Notes under the pieces: generated by a model
What the model saw: the letters and a program-made list of their open reading frames with translations, nothing else
The model's database searches: none
What the model was told of the DNA's origin: nothing
Position numbers and translations under genes: made by a program
NCBI RefSeq assembly: GCF_001476285.1
Contig: NZ_LDRU01000016.1
Location: 1 to 64,000, forward strand
DNA length: 64,000 nt
DNA from: Microbacterium testaceum
GTDB lineage: Bacteria; Actinomycetota; Actinomycetes; Actinomycetales; Microbacteriaceae
Direction: 5' to 3'
Part shown: positions 7,790 through 18,352 of the stretch, in pieces
Layout of the letters: every line of letters starts with the position of its first letter
Position numbering within the stretch: position 1 is the first letter of the stretch

Positions 7790-9190
7790 ATGGTCATGTA
7801 CACGAACCACCCGGTCTCGGCGCCTCCCTCGGCTCCCGTCCGCGAGACCACCGGGCACCTGCTGCTGCGGGCGTGGTGCGTGTTCGTCATCGTCCTCGCG
7901 CTCGGCGGCGTCGGTCTCGTCAACGCCGTGGGCCCGGTCGCCAGCACCGTGATCGTCGTCGCGACGGCGGTGGTCTCGGCCGTCGTGTGGATCGTCGTCC
8001 GCCCGCCCGTGGCCTGGCGCCGCCTCCCCTGGCTCGCGTTCGGGTATGTCGCGTGGGCCTTCCTCTCCGTCCTCTGGAGCGCTTGGCCCGCGGCATCCGT
8101 CCTCACTCTCCTGCTGCTCGGGATCACGACCTTCCAGGGGCTGTTCGTCGGTGCGGTCCTCACGTGGCGCGACGTCGTGCGCGCGGTGGCGTCGGCGGCG
8201 AAGTGGATCGTCGGCCTGTCGCTGCTGTTCGAGCTCGCGGTGTCCGTGTTCGTGCGCGGACCGATCCTGCCGGGCTTCGCGCTGCCGGCCTCGCGCATGG
8301 ACCCGATCGTGTACTGGTCCCGCGACAACCTCTTCGACGGCGGGCGCATCCAGGGCATCTTCGGCAACGCGAACCTGCTGGCATCCGTGATGCTCGTGGC
8401 GATCATCGTGTTCGCGATCCGCTTCGCCGCCGGCGCTCCCCGTCGCCTGTGGCTGCTCGGCTGGATCGTGGTCGCCGCGTTCCTCTTCGTCCGCGCGGGG
8501 TCGGCGACCGCCCTCGTCTCGGCGGCCTTCGTGGCGCTGGTGCTGGCGACCGTCCTGGTGATGCGCACCGCGCGGCGTCCCGGCGAGCGGACCCGGTGGT
8601 ACGTCCTCTACGCTGTCGTGGGTCTCGGCGGCGGCGCGGCCCTGTGGTTCGGCCGCGACACGGTGTTCGGACTGCTGGGGCGCGGAGCCGACCTGACCGG
8701 CCGCGAGGGCATCTGGGCCGATGTCCTCGCCCGCGCGGCGGAGCGTCCGTTCACCGGCTGGGGCTTCTCGACGCCCTGGATCGCCTCGGAGCCGCTCATC
8801 GACGGCTGGATCGTCGACCACGGCCAGACGGTCGTCCAGGCGCACAGCGTGTGGATCGACGTGTTCTTCCAACTCGGCGGGGTGGGGGTCGTCCTGCTCG
8901 CGCTCGTCTACCTCGCCTACCTGTGGCGCTCGTGGTTCTTCGCGATCGATCGCCCGCGGTGGGATCTGCGCGCCGATCGCCCGTACTCCCCCCTCACCCT
9001 CCTGCCGACCCTCATCGGGGCGCTTCTCGTGGTGCAGGGGCTGACCGAGTCGGGGCCGCTGCTCCTGTGGGGCTGGATGTTCGTGGTGCTCTTCGGGGCG
9101 AAGATCAAGCAAGCGCCCCTCGTCGGCGTCGGCCCCGCCGAGCAGAGCATCGCGATCGAACGCGGCGAGCCCCAGAGCCCCGGATCGTGA
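7790..9190 (+). CDS. O-antigen ligase/polymerase (Wzy_C-type) membrane protein 1
   Basis: A 466-residue protein with about ten or more hydrophobic helices. A central extracytoplasmic loop carries GADLTGREGIWADVLARAAE and RPFTGWGFST, then QAHSVWIDVFFQLGGVGVVL. The TGR..W and AHS/N..l..lG motifs define the O-antigen ligase/polymerase superfamily (PF04932). Such proteins polymerise or ligate undecaprenyl-linked glycan units on the outer face of the membrane. It could start at the ATG at 7790 or at 7796. Its stop overlaps the GTG of a second protein of the same type (GTGA). Confidence 0.85.
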   Translation: MVMYTNHPVSAPPSAPVRETTGHLLLRAWCVFVIVLALGGVGLVNAVGPVASTVIVVATAVVSAVVWIVVRPPVAWRRLPWLAFGYVAWAFLSVLWSAWPAASVLTLLLLGITTFQGLFVGAVLTWRDVVRAVASAAKWIVGLSLLFELAVSVFVRGPILPGFALPASRMDPIVYWSRDNLFDGGRIQGIFGNANLLASVMLVAIIVFAIRFAAGAPRRLWLLGWIVVAAFLFVRAGSATALVSAAFVALVLATVLVMRTARRPGERTRWYVLYAVVGLGGGAALWFGRDTVFGLLGRGADLTGREGIWADVLARAAERPFTGWGFSTPWIASEPLIDGWIVDHGQTVVQAHSVWIDVFFQLGGVGVVLLALVYLAYLWRSWFFAIDRPRWDLRADRPYSPLTLLPTLIGALLVVQGLTESGPLLLWGWMFVVLFGAKIKQAPLVGVGPAEQSIAIERGEPQSPGS

Positions 9191-10503
9191 GGGCGGCGCC
9201 CGCCCTGCTCGCCTCGGCGGGCTTCGCGCGAGCCTTCACCCTCACGGTCTTCGCGGCCGTCTTCGGTTCGACCGCGATCCGCGGGGTCTCCGGCGACGTG
9301 ACCCTCGCGACGATCGTGTTCGGGTTGTGCATCCTCGGCGTGGGAGTGCTCATCGTCCGGCGGCGCGAGATCGAACTCGTCCGCCTCGCTCCCACGACCC
9401 TCGTGCTTCTTCTCGCGTGGGCCGGCGCGAGCGTCCTCTGGAGCGCGGATCCCCTCTCGAGTCTCGGCGGCTGGGCCGAGCTCGTCGCGGTGTCGTTCCT
9501 CGCCGTGGTGATCGGGCACGTGCGCGACGCGCTGCAGACGGTGCGCGCTCTGGGAGACGTGCTCCGGTGGCTCCTCGGCACCTCGCTCACGCTCGAGATC
9601 CTCAGCGGCATCCTGCTCGATCTTCCGATCCCGTTCCTGGGGATCCAGGGCGACATCGCCTCGCTCGGCCCCGTGCAGGGGCTGTTCGGCACGCGCAACG
9701 TGCTCGGCTTCGTCACCGTCATCGCCCTCATCACCTTCCTCGTCGAGTACCGCACGCAGTCGGTGCGCGCGGGGACGGCGATCGCCTCGGTCGTCCTGGC
9801 CGGATCCCTCGCCGTGCTGAGCGGCTCGCCCACCGTGGTCGCGGTGGCCGTGACCACGGGCGCCGCGACCCTCGCGCTCGCGCTCGTGCGTCGCCTCTCA
9901 GCGCCGCGCCGCCCTCTCGCACAGCTCATCCTCGGCATCGGCGTGATCGCGGCCGTCGCGGCCGGCTACGGCATGCGCGACGCGATCGTGGCGCTGGTCG
10001 ACGCGCGCGCCGATTTCTCCCTGCGCACCGACCTGTGGTCTCGCCTGCTGACCTACGTGGCCTACCGGCCGGTCGAGGGCTTCGGCTGGTTCGGGACGTG
10101 GTCGCCCGATTCCTTCCCGTTCGCGTCGCTCAACTTCGCCCTCGGCGAGCAGCACACCTCGGCGCTGGACGCCTACCTCGACGTGCTCCTGCAGCTGGGC
10201 TGGGTGGGACTCCTGCTGTTCCTCACCCTCGGCGCCCTCGCCCTCGCCCGGGGCTGGCTGGTCGCGACCGAGAGACGTTCGACCGTGCACGCGTGGGGCC
10301 CGCTGACCCTCGTCGCGCTGCTGACCTTCTCGTTGTTCGAGAGCTTCACGCTCTCCGGCGCCGGTCTGCTCCTCCTGGTCGTCTGCGCGGTACGGGCCGG
10401 GCAGTCCCGCTCCTGGCGAGAGAGCCTCGGACTCCGGATGCCGCCGGCCCCGGCGCCGCACGAGGGGCCGGGCGTTCAGGGCCCGCCCACCGCTGCCGGG
10501 TAG
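9187..10503 (+). CDS. O-antigen ligase/polymerase (Wzy_C-type) membrane protein 2
   Basis: A 438-residue polytopic protein starting VRAAPALLASAGFARAF. It shares the superfamily signatures: GLFGTRNVLGFVTVIALITF, then DFSLRTDLWSRLLTYVAYRP, then GEQHTSALDAYLDVLLQLGW. It is a divergent paralogue of the gene immediately upstream, whose stop codon overlaps this GTG by 4 nt, so the two are translationally coupled. Two such proteins in tandem suggest either one polymerase plus one ligase, or two repeat-unit specificities; the sequence alone cannot separate these. The C-terminus ends in a short Pro-rich cytoplasmic tail. Confidence 0.83.
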   Translation: MRAAPALLASAGFARAFTLTVFAAVFGSTAIRGVSGDVTLATIVFGLCILGVGVLIVRRREIELVRLAPTTLVLLLAWAGASVLWSADPLSSLGGWAELVAVSFLAVVIGHVRDALQTVRALGDVLRWLLGTSLTLEILSGILLDLPIPFLGIQGDIASLGPVQGLFGTRNVLGFVTVIALITFLVEYRTQSVRAGTAIASVVLAGSLAVLSGSPTVVAVAVTTGAATLALALVRRLSAPRRPLAQLILGIGVIAAVAAGYGMRDAIVALVDARADFSLRTDLWSRLLTYVAYRPVEGFGWFGTWSPDSFPFASLNFALGEQHTSALDAYLDVLLQLGWVGLLLFLTLGALALARGWLVATERRSTVHAWGPLTLVALLTFSLFESFTLSGAGLLLLVVCAVRAGQSRSWRESLGLRMPPAPAPHEGPGVQGPPTAAG

Positions 10504-10552
10504 ACTCCGGGTCGGCCGCCCGACGGCCTGCGCCTTCGACGAAAGACCCTTC

Positions 10553-12466
10553 GTGACGTACACCCTGCAGAACGCCGTGCTCCCGCTCGACCGCGACCCC
10601 GACCTTCTCCCCCTCTACGTCGACCCCGAGACGTGGTCGACGATCGATGAAGAGCCGGTGCGCGTGACCAACGTCGCGCAGCTGAGCAACGTGCTCGACC
10701 GCCACCGCGCCCGCATCGTGGCGGGGCGCCGCGTCTCGTTCGGCACGTACTTCAACGCTTTCCCCGCGTCGTACTGGCAGCACTGGACAGCCGTCCGTCA
10801 GGTCCGCCTGACCGTGCGCACCTCTGGTGACGCGACGATCCTCGTCTACCGCTCCAACGGCGCCGGGACGAAGCAGCGCATCGAGACCCGCGAGGTCCGC
10901 GGCGATTCCGCCGAGACCGCGTTCGACCTCGTGCTCGACCAGTACAGCGACGGGGGCTGGATCTGGTTCGACGTCGCCGCCGACCGGTCGGACGCGATGT
11001 TCGAGGGCGCGACGTGGACGACCGACGAGGAGCCGGTGCGCGCGGGCAAGGCGAGCATCGGCATCACGACGTACAACAAGCCCGACTACTGCGTGAACAC
11101 GCTGCAGGCTCTCGCGGACGCCCCCGACGTGCTCGACGTCGTGGACCGCGTGTTCCTCATCGATCAGGGCACCGACCTCGTGGCCGACCAGGCCGCATAC
11201 CCCGAGGTCGCGTCGCGCCTGGGCGAGACTCTCCAGGTGATCCGCCAGCCGAACCTCGGCGGTTCGGGCGGCTTCGCCCGCGCCATGACCGAGACCCTGG
11301 AGCGCCCCGAGAGCGACTTCGTGCAGCTGCTCGACGACGACGTGCGCATCGAGCCCGAGTCGATCCGCCGGTCGGTCGTCTTCGGCCGCTACGCCTCGGT
11401 CCCCACGATCGTGGGCGCGCACATGTTCGACCTGCTCGACCGCCCCAAGCTCCACGCCTGGGCCGAGGTCGTCGACGACGCGCCCTTCATGTGGCGGGCG
11501 CTGTACCAGGAGCGCCTCCCCCACGACTTCAGCGTCGCGAACCTCCGCCAGAGCCCGATCCTGCACATGCGACTCGACGCCGATTACAACGGCTGGTGGA
11601 TGTGCCTCATCCCCACCAGCATCCTGCGCGAGATCGGCCTGTCGCTCCCGGCGTTCATCAAGTGGGACGACGCCGAGTTCTGCCTGCGGGCTCGGGATGC
11701 CGGCTACCCGACGGTGTCGATGCCCGGTGTCGCGCTGTGGCACGTCTCGTGGGTCGGCAAGGACGACTCGATCGACTGGCAGGCGTACTTCCACGCCCGC
11801 AACCGGATCGTCTCGGCTCTCCTGCACTCGCGCTCACCGCAGGGCGGCACCCTCATCCGGCACAGTCGACGTCTCGACCTCAAGCACCTCATGATGATGC
11901 AGTACTACCCGGTCGAACTCCGTCACCGCGCGCTCCGCGACGTGCTGTCCGGCCCCGCGCACATGCGCCGCGGTCTCGCGACCGCGATGCCCGAGGCGCG
12001 CGCCATCGCCAAGAAGCACCCCGAGACGATCATCCACAAGGACTCCGGAGTGCCGCTGCGCTCGCGCCGGGGACGCCAGGTGTTCCGTCGCCTCAAGCGG
12101 CACGAGTTCGACAGCCCCACGGGCCTGCGTCTGCGCGTCTTCACGCTGCGCACGCTGCTCTCGCACTGGTTCCACACCCCGCGGCCCGAGAACGTCGCGC
12201 AGCCCGAGGTCGAGTTCGGCAAGGGCGACGCCCACTGGTGGCGGGTGCCACACTACGACAGCGCCCTCGTCAGCGCCGCCGACGGGTCGGGACAGAACAT
12301 CTACACGCGCGACCGGGCGCAGTACCGGCGGATGCTGCGCGAGAGCCTGCTGCTGCACCGGCGCCTGCAGCGCGAGTGGCCGCGCCTGTCCGAGCAGTAC
12401 CGTCGGGCGCTGCCCGACCTGGTGTCCGAGGCGCAGTGGCGCGCGACCTTCGAGGAGCGTTCGTGA
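10553..12466 (+). CDS. glfT2: Galactofuranosyltransferase, GlfT2-like (GT2)
   Basis: A 637-residue protein, the same length as the mycobacterial galactan polymerase GlfT2. Residues 1 to about 165 form an N-terminal beta-rich module (GRRVSFGTYFNAFPASYWQH). The GT-A core follows with TYNKPDYCVNTL, NLGGSGGFARAM and the metal-binding DDD at 261-263. WDDAEFC at 371-377 (candidate catalytic Asp372/373) and His397 in LWHVSW sit where the known GlfT2 catalytic and metal residues fall. GlfT2 adds alternating galactofuranose residues from UDP-Galf to a lipid-linked acceptor on the cytoplasmic membrane face. glf and an ABC exporter are encoded just downstream on the opposite strand. Confidence 0.9.
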   Translation: MTYTLQNAVLPLDRDPDLLPLYVDPETWSTIDEEPVRVTNVAQLSNVLDRHRARIVAGRRVSFGTYFNAFPASYWQHWTAVRQVRLTVRTSGDATILVYRSNGAGTKQRIETREVRGDSAETAFDLVLDQYSDGGWIWFDVAADRSDAMFEGATWTTDEEPVRAGKASIGITTYNKPDYCVNTLQALADAPDVLDVVDRVFLIDQGTDLVADQAAYPEVASRLGETLQVIRQPNLGGSGGFARAMTETLERPESDFVQLLDDDVRIEPESIRRSVVFGRYASVPTIVGAHMFDLLDRPKLHAWAEVVDDAPFMWRALYQERLPHDFSVANLRQSPILHMRLDADYNGWWMCLIPTSILREIGLSLPAFIKWDDAEFCLRARDAGYPTVSMPGVALWHVSWVGKDDSIDWQAYFHARNRIVSALLHSRSPQGGTLIRHSRRLDLKHLMMMQYYPVELRHRALRDVLSGPAHMRRGLATAMPEARAIAKKHPETIIHKDSGVPLRSRRGRQVFRRLKRHEFDSPTGLRLRVFTLRTLLSHWFHTPRPENVAQPEVEFGKGDAHWWRVPHYDSALVSAADGSGQNIYTRDRAQYRRMLRESLLLHRRLQREWPRLSEQYRRALPDLVSEAQWRATFEERS

Positions 12467-13434
12467 GCATGGCATCCTTCGATCCGAAGACCGCGACCAT
12501 CGTCGTCGTCACCTACAACCGCACGCACCTGTTGACGCGTCTGCTCGAGAGCATCGAGCGCATGGACCCCGCCCCGGGACACCTCGTCGTGATCGACAAC
12601 GCCTCGACCGACGACACGACCGAGGTCGTCGAGTCGTTCCGCGATCGCCTGCCCACCGAGCTGGTCTACCGCCGTCTCGAGACGAACACGGGCGGCTCGG
12701 GCGGATTCAGCGAGGGCATGCGCGTCGCGTACGAGCTCGGGTCCGAGTGGATCTGGCTCATGGACGACGACGTCGAGGTGGTCTCGGACGGCCTCGCCCG
12801 CATGGGCCACTGGACGCCGCGATTCCGCAGCATCCAGGGTCGGCGCTACGACTACGACGGCAGTGAGTTCTACTGGCAGTACCGCGTGGCCGAGTCGATG
12901 GCGATCCCGATCCCCTTCGCCCCCGCCGGATTCGACGACTCCGGCTTCAAGCCGATGAACTCCGGATGCTTCGAGGGCATGTTCATCCACCGCGACATCG
13001 TCGCGAAGATCGGCCTGCCCGACCCCCGCTTCTTCATCTACTGGGACGATCAGCTCTACGGCTGGCTCGCCTCGCGGCAGACGCCGTCGGTCATCGTGAA
13101 CGAGTTCGTGCTGCGCCGCACCCGCGAGATCAAGCAGTGGGACATGGGCATCCGGCACATGAACGCCTCGAGCGACGCGTACCGGTACTACATCATGCGC
13201 AACCGCGCGTACCTGCAGAAGTACTACCGCGAGCTCGGCGTCTACCAGCCCCTCCCGTTCTCCGCCGGCACGGCGCTGACGTTCGTCAAGGAGCTGATCC
13301 GCCTCGTCGTCGTGGAGCGCAAGGTGCGCGGAACGAGCCACCTGTTCCGCGGGCTGCGCGACGGCCGCCGGATCTTGCGGGACGCGTCGTGGACGCCGAT
13401 GCCGCCGCTGGAGCGCGCACAGCCCGTCAGCTGA
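12463..13434 (+). CDS. Galactofuranosyltransferase, GlfT1-like (GT2)
   Basis: A protein of about 323 residues whose GTG start overlaps the glfT2 stop by 4 nt; an ATG 6 nt further in (12469) is an alternative start. Motifs are TIVVVTYNRTHLLTRLLESI, NTGGSGGFSEGM, the metal-binding MDDDVEV, and FIYWDDQLYGW in place of the catalytic WDDxE. The NTGGSGGF signature is shared with GlfT1 and GlfT2. In mycobacteria GlfT1 adds the first two Galf residues to the linker and GlfT2 extends the chain, so an initiator role is the simplest reading. This linker may differ, since no arabinogalactan is expected here. Confidence 0.78.
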   Translation: MSMASFDPKTATIVVVTYNRTHLLTRLLESIERMDPAPGHLVVIDNASTDDTTEVVESFRDRLPTELVYRRLETNTGGSGGFSEGMRVAYELGSEWIWLMDDDVEVVSDGLARMGHWTPRFRSIQGRRYDYDGSEFYWQYRVAESMAIPIPFAPAGFDDSGFKPMNSGCFEGMFIHRDIVAKIGLPDPRFFIYWDDQLYGWLASRQTPSVIVNEFVLRRTREIKQWDMGIRHMNASSDAYRYYIMRNRAYLQKYYRELGVYQPLPFSAGTALTFVKELIRLVVVERKVRGTSHLFRGLRDGRRILRDASWTPMPPLERAQPVS

Positions 13435-13450
13435 CGCCGCACGCGCGACG

Positions 13451-13468
13451 GCCGCCCGCCCGGGCGGC
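13451..13468. terminator. Short GC hairpin between convergent genes
   Basis: GCCGCCCG and CGGGCGGC form an up to 8-bp stem in the 34-nt gap between the GlfT1-like gene and the convergent Wzt gene. There is no U-tract, so its strength is uncertain. Confidence 0.35.
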
Positions 13469-14209
13469 TCAGCGCGTGGCGTAGTCCTCGTTGTAGCGGT
13501 CGAGCACGTCGGCGATCGGCGCGTCGAGCTGCAGCCGCCCGCCGTCGAGATACAGGCCGCGACGGCAGAAGCGCCGCAGGTCTTTCTCGTTGTGGCTGAC
13601 GAAGAAGAGCGTGCGCCCCTCGGCGAGCAGCTCGTCGATGCGGCGGTAGCACTTCTCGCGGAACGCGCGGTCGCCCACGGCGAGTACTTCGTCGACCAGG
13701 AGGATCGGCTCGTCCAGCTGCGACACGACCGAGAACGCCAGCCGCACCTTCATGCCGTTGGACAGGTGCTTGTACGGGGTGTCGACGAAGTCGCCGATCT
13801 CGGCGAAGGCGATCATGTCGTCGAAGCGGCGCGCGACCTCGGCGCGTGGCATCCCGTGCAGTCCGGCGGTCAGGCGGACGTTCTCACGGACCGTGAGGTC
13901 GCCGACGAACCCGCCGGTGATCTCGATGAGCGGCGCCACTCCGCCGTCGACCTCGACGCCGCCCTCGTCGGGGAGGAGGACGCCGGCGACGAGCTTGAGC
14001 AGCGTCGACTTCCCCTGGCCGTTGCGGCCGACCACGCCGATGGACTCCCCGGGCTCCACGCGGAACGACACGTCGCGCAACGCCCAGAACTCGTCGGGCC
14101 GCGAGCGCCGCTCCGCGCCGCCGAACAGGTCTTTGAGGCTGCGCGTGCCGCGCCGGTTGCGCCGGAACCGCACGCCGAGCCCGTGCACATCGATAGCGGG
14201 GGCCACCAT
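13469..14209 (-). CDS. Polysaccharide ABC transporter ATP-binding protein (Wzt-like, short form)
   Basis: A 246-residue ATPase. Walker A is GRNGQGKST (61-69), the ABC signature is LSNGM (149-153), Walker B is ILLVDE (169-174), and the switch His is in VSHNEKD. It lacks the C-terminal carbohydrate-binding domain of full-length Wzt, unlike the second ATPase in this window. With the adjacent Wzm-type permease it should export a lipid-linked glycan, most simply the galactan made by the neighbouring GlfT proteins. A pair of this kind (Rv3781/Rv3783) exports galactan precursor in mycobacteria. The ATG at 14209 has AAGGAG at proper spacing and overlaps the permease stop by 1 nt. Confidence 0.88.
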   Translation of the reverse strand: MVAPAIDVHGLGVRFRRNRRGTRSLKDLFGGAERRSRPDEFWALRDVSFRVEPGESIGVVGRNGQGKSTLLKLVAGVLLPDEGGVEVDGGVAPLIEITGGFVGDLTVRENVRLTAGLHGMPRAEVARRFDDMIAFAEIGDFVDTPYKHLSNGMKVRLAFSVVSQLDEPILLVDEVLAVGDRAFREKCYRRIDELLAEGRTLFFVSHNEKDLRRFCRRGLYLDGGRLQLDAPIADVLDRYNEDYATR

Positions 14210-15000
14210 CACAGCTCCTTCAGCACGGGACGCTCCAGCCGCGGGAACACCAGCAGCCCCAGTCCCAGGATGCCGAGGCTCACCGCCGCCCCCACGAGCA
14301 CCGTCATCGTGTCCCACTGGTCGGGGAAGAACCCGACGCGGTAGAGGGTGAAGATGCCCGCGAGCGGGTTGAACGCCGCGATGTCGGCGAAGACACCCGG
14401 GAGGTTGCCCACGCCGTAGATGATCGGCGAGGCGTAGAACAGGGCGCGCAGCACGAGCCGCGTGGTCCGCTCGAGGTCGCCGAACATGACGCACAGCGGG
14501 GCGACGATCAGGCCGAGCCCGACGAGGAGGACCGTCTGCAGGATCACCGCGAGGGGGAAGGCGAGGAGCGCCCACGACACCTGGGCCCCACCGAAGACCG
14601 CGAAGAGCACGAGCACGGGGAGGGAGAAGAGGAACTCGATGCCCTTGCTGACCACGATTCGGTTGACCCAGATCCAGCGCGGGATCGAGGTCGAGCGCAC
14701 GAGACGGGCGTCCTTCTTGAAGGCTTTCGTGAAATCGGTGACCGCGGAGTTGAACCACACCCAGGGCAGCAGCGCCGTGATGAGGAAGACGATGTACGGG
14801 TCCTCCCCCACCGAGCGGTGGAACACCTGGGTGAACACGAACCAGTAGATGCCGCTCATGACGAGCGGATCGAGCACCGACCACAGGTACCCCAGAGCGC
14901 TGGTGGAGTAGCGCACGCGCAGGTCGCGCGACGACAGCAGCCACAGCGAGTGGAGGGAGCGCCGCACCGAACCGGGGGCGCCGACGGTGGCGGGGGTCAC
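14209..15000 (-). CDS. Polysaccharide ABC transporter permease (Wzm-like, ABC-2 type)
   Basis: A 263-residue protein with about six transmembrane helices. The amphipathic N-terminus SLWLLSSRDLRVRYSTSALGY and the segment LITALLPWVWFNSAVTDFTK are typical of ABC-2 polysaccharide permeases. It pairs with the short ATPase whose start overlaps its stop codon. The substrate is inferred from position, between the GlfT genes and glf. The gene begins 22 nt after the acyltransferase stop codon, so glf, acyltransferase, wzm and wzt probably form one minus-strand operon. Confidence 0.88.
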   Translation of the reverse strand: MTPATVGAPGSVRRSLHSLWLLSSRDLRVRYSTSALGYLWSVLDPLVMSGIYWFVFTQVFHRSVGEDPYIVFLITALLPWVWFNSAVTDFTKAFKKDARLVRSTSIPRWIWVNRIVVSKGIEFLFSLPVLVLFAVFGGAQVSWALLAFPLAVILQTVLLVGLGLIVAPLCVMFGDLERTTRLVLRALFYASPIIYGVGNLPGVFADIAAFNPLAGIFTLYRVGFFPDQWDTMTVLVGAAVSLGILGLGLLVFPRLERPVLKEL

Positions 15001-15022
15001 CCGAGAATCCTACGTGCGAGCG

Positions 15023-17062
15023 TCATCCGAGGCTGGGGGGAAGCTGCTCGGCCAGCAGGGGCGCGAGCGTCGCCGCATAGGTGCGCGACAGGTGATTGTC
15101 GTCGCGGTAGAGCACGACGTTGCCCACCACGCCGACGCACACGTCGTCGGGACAGATCCACGGGGTGAGGTCGACCAGCTGCACCCCCGCCCGGTCGAGG
15201 ACGACCGCGGGATTGTCGTCGGCGAGCGAGCCCGCGCGCGGCACGGCGCACTCCAGGGGGTCGCTCGCCTCGGCGACGCAGCTGTACATGTCGAAGCCGA
15301 ACCGCGGGTTGTCCCGGATGCCGAGGACCTCGATGCCGGCGTCACCCATGCGATCGAGGAAACGGTCGATGCCGGGCCGCAGGGCCTCATCGGACTCGCC
15401 GTGGTCCGACCGCGTCACGACGGTCACGACGGCATCCGGTCGCATCCGTTCGACGTGGTCGACCGCGGCCTCTCGCCACGCGTCGCAGGTCGGGTCCATC
15501 CCCGGTTCGTCGAGGCCCATCGAGCAGCCGCCCTTGACGAGCATGACCACTCCCCACCCGTTCTGCTCCGCGAGGGGCACGAGGGCCGCGGTGATCTGCT
15601 GCGAGTGGGAGTCGCCGACCACGACGATCGTGCGTCCGGCACGGGCCGTGTGCGTGGTCTCGTTGCACGTGCCGATCAGGATCTCCGCCGTCGGCGCGCG
15701 ATCGCCGGTGCAGGGGCGGTCGAGCTGCATCCACTCCTCCTCGAGAGCGGCGGGCATCGGGAGCAGGACCGCGTCGGCGGGCGGCTCGGGCAGGGTGGGA
15801 TCGTGCAGCACGGCCGCACCGGGGTTGGCGAGCGCCGCGCGCGCCGCGACAGCGCGCGCCTCGAGCTCACTCGAGACCTGCCACGCGGTCACCGGCAGCA
15901 CGACCACCGCCGTCGCGACGACCACGACCGCGATGGGGACGAGCCGGGAGGGGTCGCTTCTCCGCCACTCGCGGACGGGGGTGTCGACCGCCGCGGTCAA
16001 CGCCCGGGCGAGGGCGAGCGAGAGCACGATGACGAGCGTTCCCCCGACGATCCCGGCGCCTTCCCTGCCCGTCACGACGAGGAAGGTGACGAGGATCGGC
16101 CAGTGCACCAGGTAGAGGGCGTAGGCGTCGCGACCGAGGAACCGCAGGGGACGGGATGCCAGCAACCGCGCCGGTCCCCCGGAGGCCACGCCGCTTCCCG
16201 AGACGACGATCGCGGCCGCGCACAGCACGGGCCAGAGTGCGAGGAAGCCGGGGAACCCGCCCTGCACGTCGACGACGAGGCCGAGGACCAGGAGTCCGAA
16301 CAGCCCCGCCCACCCGAGCAACGCGCGGACCACCGGCCCCGGGCGCACGTGCGGCAGCACGACGACGAGGAGCGAGCCCGCGGCGAACTCCCACAGGCGC
16401 GCGCCCGTGTCGAAGTAGGCACTCTGCTGCTCCGCCGCGGTCCGGACGATCGAGAACGCCAGCGAGAGCGCGAACACCGCGCCGAAGACGAGCCCGACGA
16501 CGCGATCCGGTGACACGCCGAAGCGGCGGACGACGACCTGGCACCCGGCCAGAAGGACGACCCAGAGCACGAAGGCCTGGCCCTGCACCGACATCGACCA
16601 GAAGTGCTGCAGCGGACTCGGCACCTCCGTCCGCGCGTAGTAGTCGACGGCATCCGCAGCCAACAGGGCGTTCTGCACGTAGAGGAGCGACGCCCAGGTC
16701 TGCTCCCAGATCGCGCGCCACGTGACCGGCGGGAAGAACGTCCAGGCGAGGGCGAGAACGCCCACCAGCGTCACCGCGGCCGCGGGCAGCAACCGGCGGA
16801 AGATGCCGATGAGGTGCGCAACCGGACGAACGGGTGTCGGTCCGTCCATCCGACGGACGAAGCCGCGGGTGAGAAAGAACGCCGACAGCATGAGGAAGAC
16901 GTCGACGCCGCCCGAGACCCGGCCGATCCACACGTGGTAGGTCACGACGAGCAGGATCGCGACGGCGCGCAGGCCGTCGATGTCGGGGCGATACGCCCAG
17001 CGCCCCTCGTCCGACCGGTCAGCGCTCGCCGACCGGACCTCGGACCCCGGGGTCACACGCAC
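15023..17062 (-). CDS. OafA/YrhL-type acyltransferase with C-terminal SGNH domain
   Basis: A protein of about 679 residues. The N-terminal half is an acyltransferase-3 membrane domain starting YRPDIDGLRAVAILLVVTYH, with about ten helices and the expected His in VTYHVW. The C-terminal extracytoplasmic part has SGNH-hydrolase features: VVVGDSHSQQITAAL with the catalytic Ser, and a terminal DDNHLSRTYA with the Asp/His pair. Such two-domain proteins move acyl groups, usually acetyl, across the membrane onto surface sugars. The position between glf and wzm suggests the galactan is acylated. The exact start is uncertain (GTG at 17062 or 17056); upstream extension would overlap glf. Confidence 0.85.
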   Translation of the reverse strand: MRVTPGSEVRSASADRSDEGRWAYRPDIDGLRAVAILLVVTYHVWIGRVSGGVDVFLMLSAFFLTRGFVRRMDGPTPVRPVAHLIGIFRRLLPAAAVTLVGVLALAWTFFPPVTWRAIWEQTWASLLYVQNALLAADAVDYYARTEVPSPLQHFWSMSVQGQAFVLWVVLLAGCQVVVRRFGVSPDRVVGLVFGAVFALSLAFSIVRTAAEQQSAYFDTGARLWEFAAGSLLVVVLPHVRPGPVVRALLGWAGLFGLLVLGLVVDVQGGFPGFLALWPVLCAAAIVVSGSGVASGGPARLLASRPLRFLGRDAYALYLVHWPILVTFLVVTGREGAGIVGGTLVIVLSLALARALTAAVDTPVREWRRSDPSRLVPIAVVVVATAVVVLPVTAWQVSSELEARAVAARAALANPGAAVLHDPTLPEPPADAVLLPMPAALEEEWMQLDRPCTGDRAPTAEILIGTCNETTHTARAGRTIVVVGDSHSQQITAALVPLAEQNGWGVVMLVKGGCSMGLDEPGMDPTCDAWREAAVDHVERMRPDAVVTVVTRSDHGESDEALRPGIDRFLDRMGDAGIEVLGIRDNPRFGFDMYSCVAEASDPLECAVPRAGSLADDNPAVVLDRAGVQLVDLTPWICPDDVCVGVVGNVVLYRDDNHLSRTYAATLAPLLAEQLPPSLG

Positions 17063-17069
17063 GGATGCG

Positions 17070-18251
<1,182 letters not shown>

Positions 18252-18352
18252 CCCGCGGGCCCCTCCGCGGTTGCACGGGGCGGCTCAGCGGGCGCGCAGA
18301 GACCGTCGGATACGATGACGTGTCGAAAACGGAACTGACGGAGACGGATCGT

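Noticed and set aside
6456-7952. 498-residue plus-strand frame opposite manA
   Set aside because: It is antisense to manA with its clear active-site motifs, and its translation is Arg/Glu/Gly-rich without a domain.
7873-9186. 876-residue plus-strand frame starting inside the first wzy-like gene
   Set aside because: Its early part is an Arg-rich shadow. The real second gene begins at the GTG at 9187 with a GTGA overlap.
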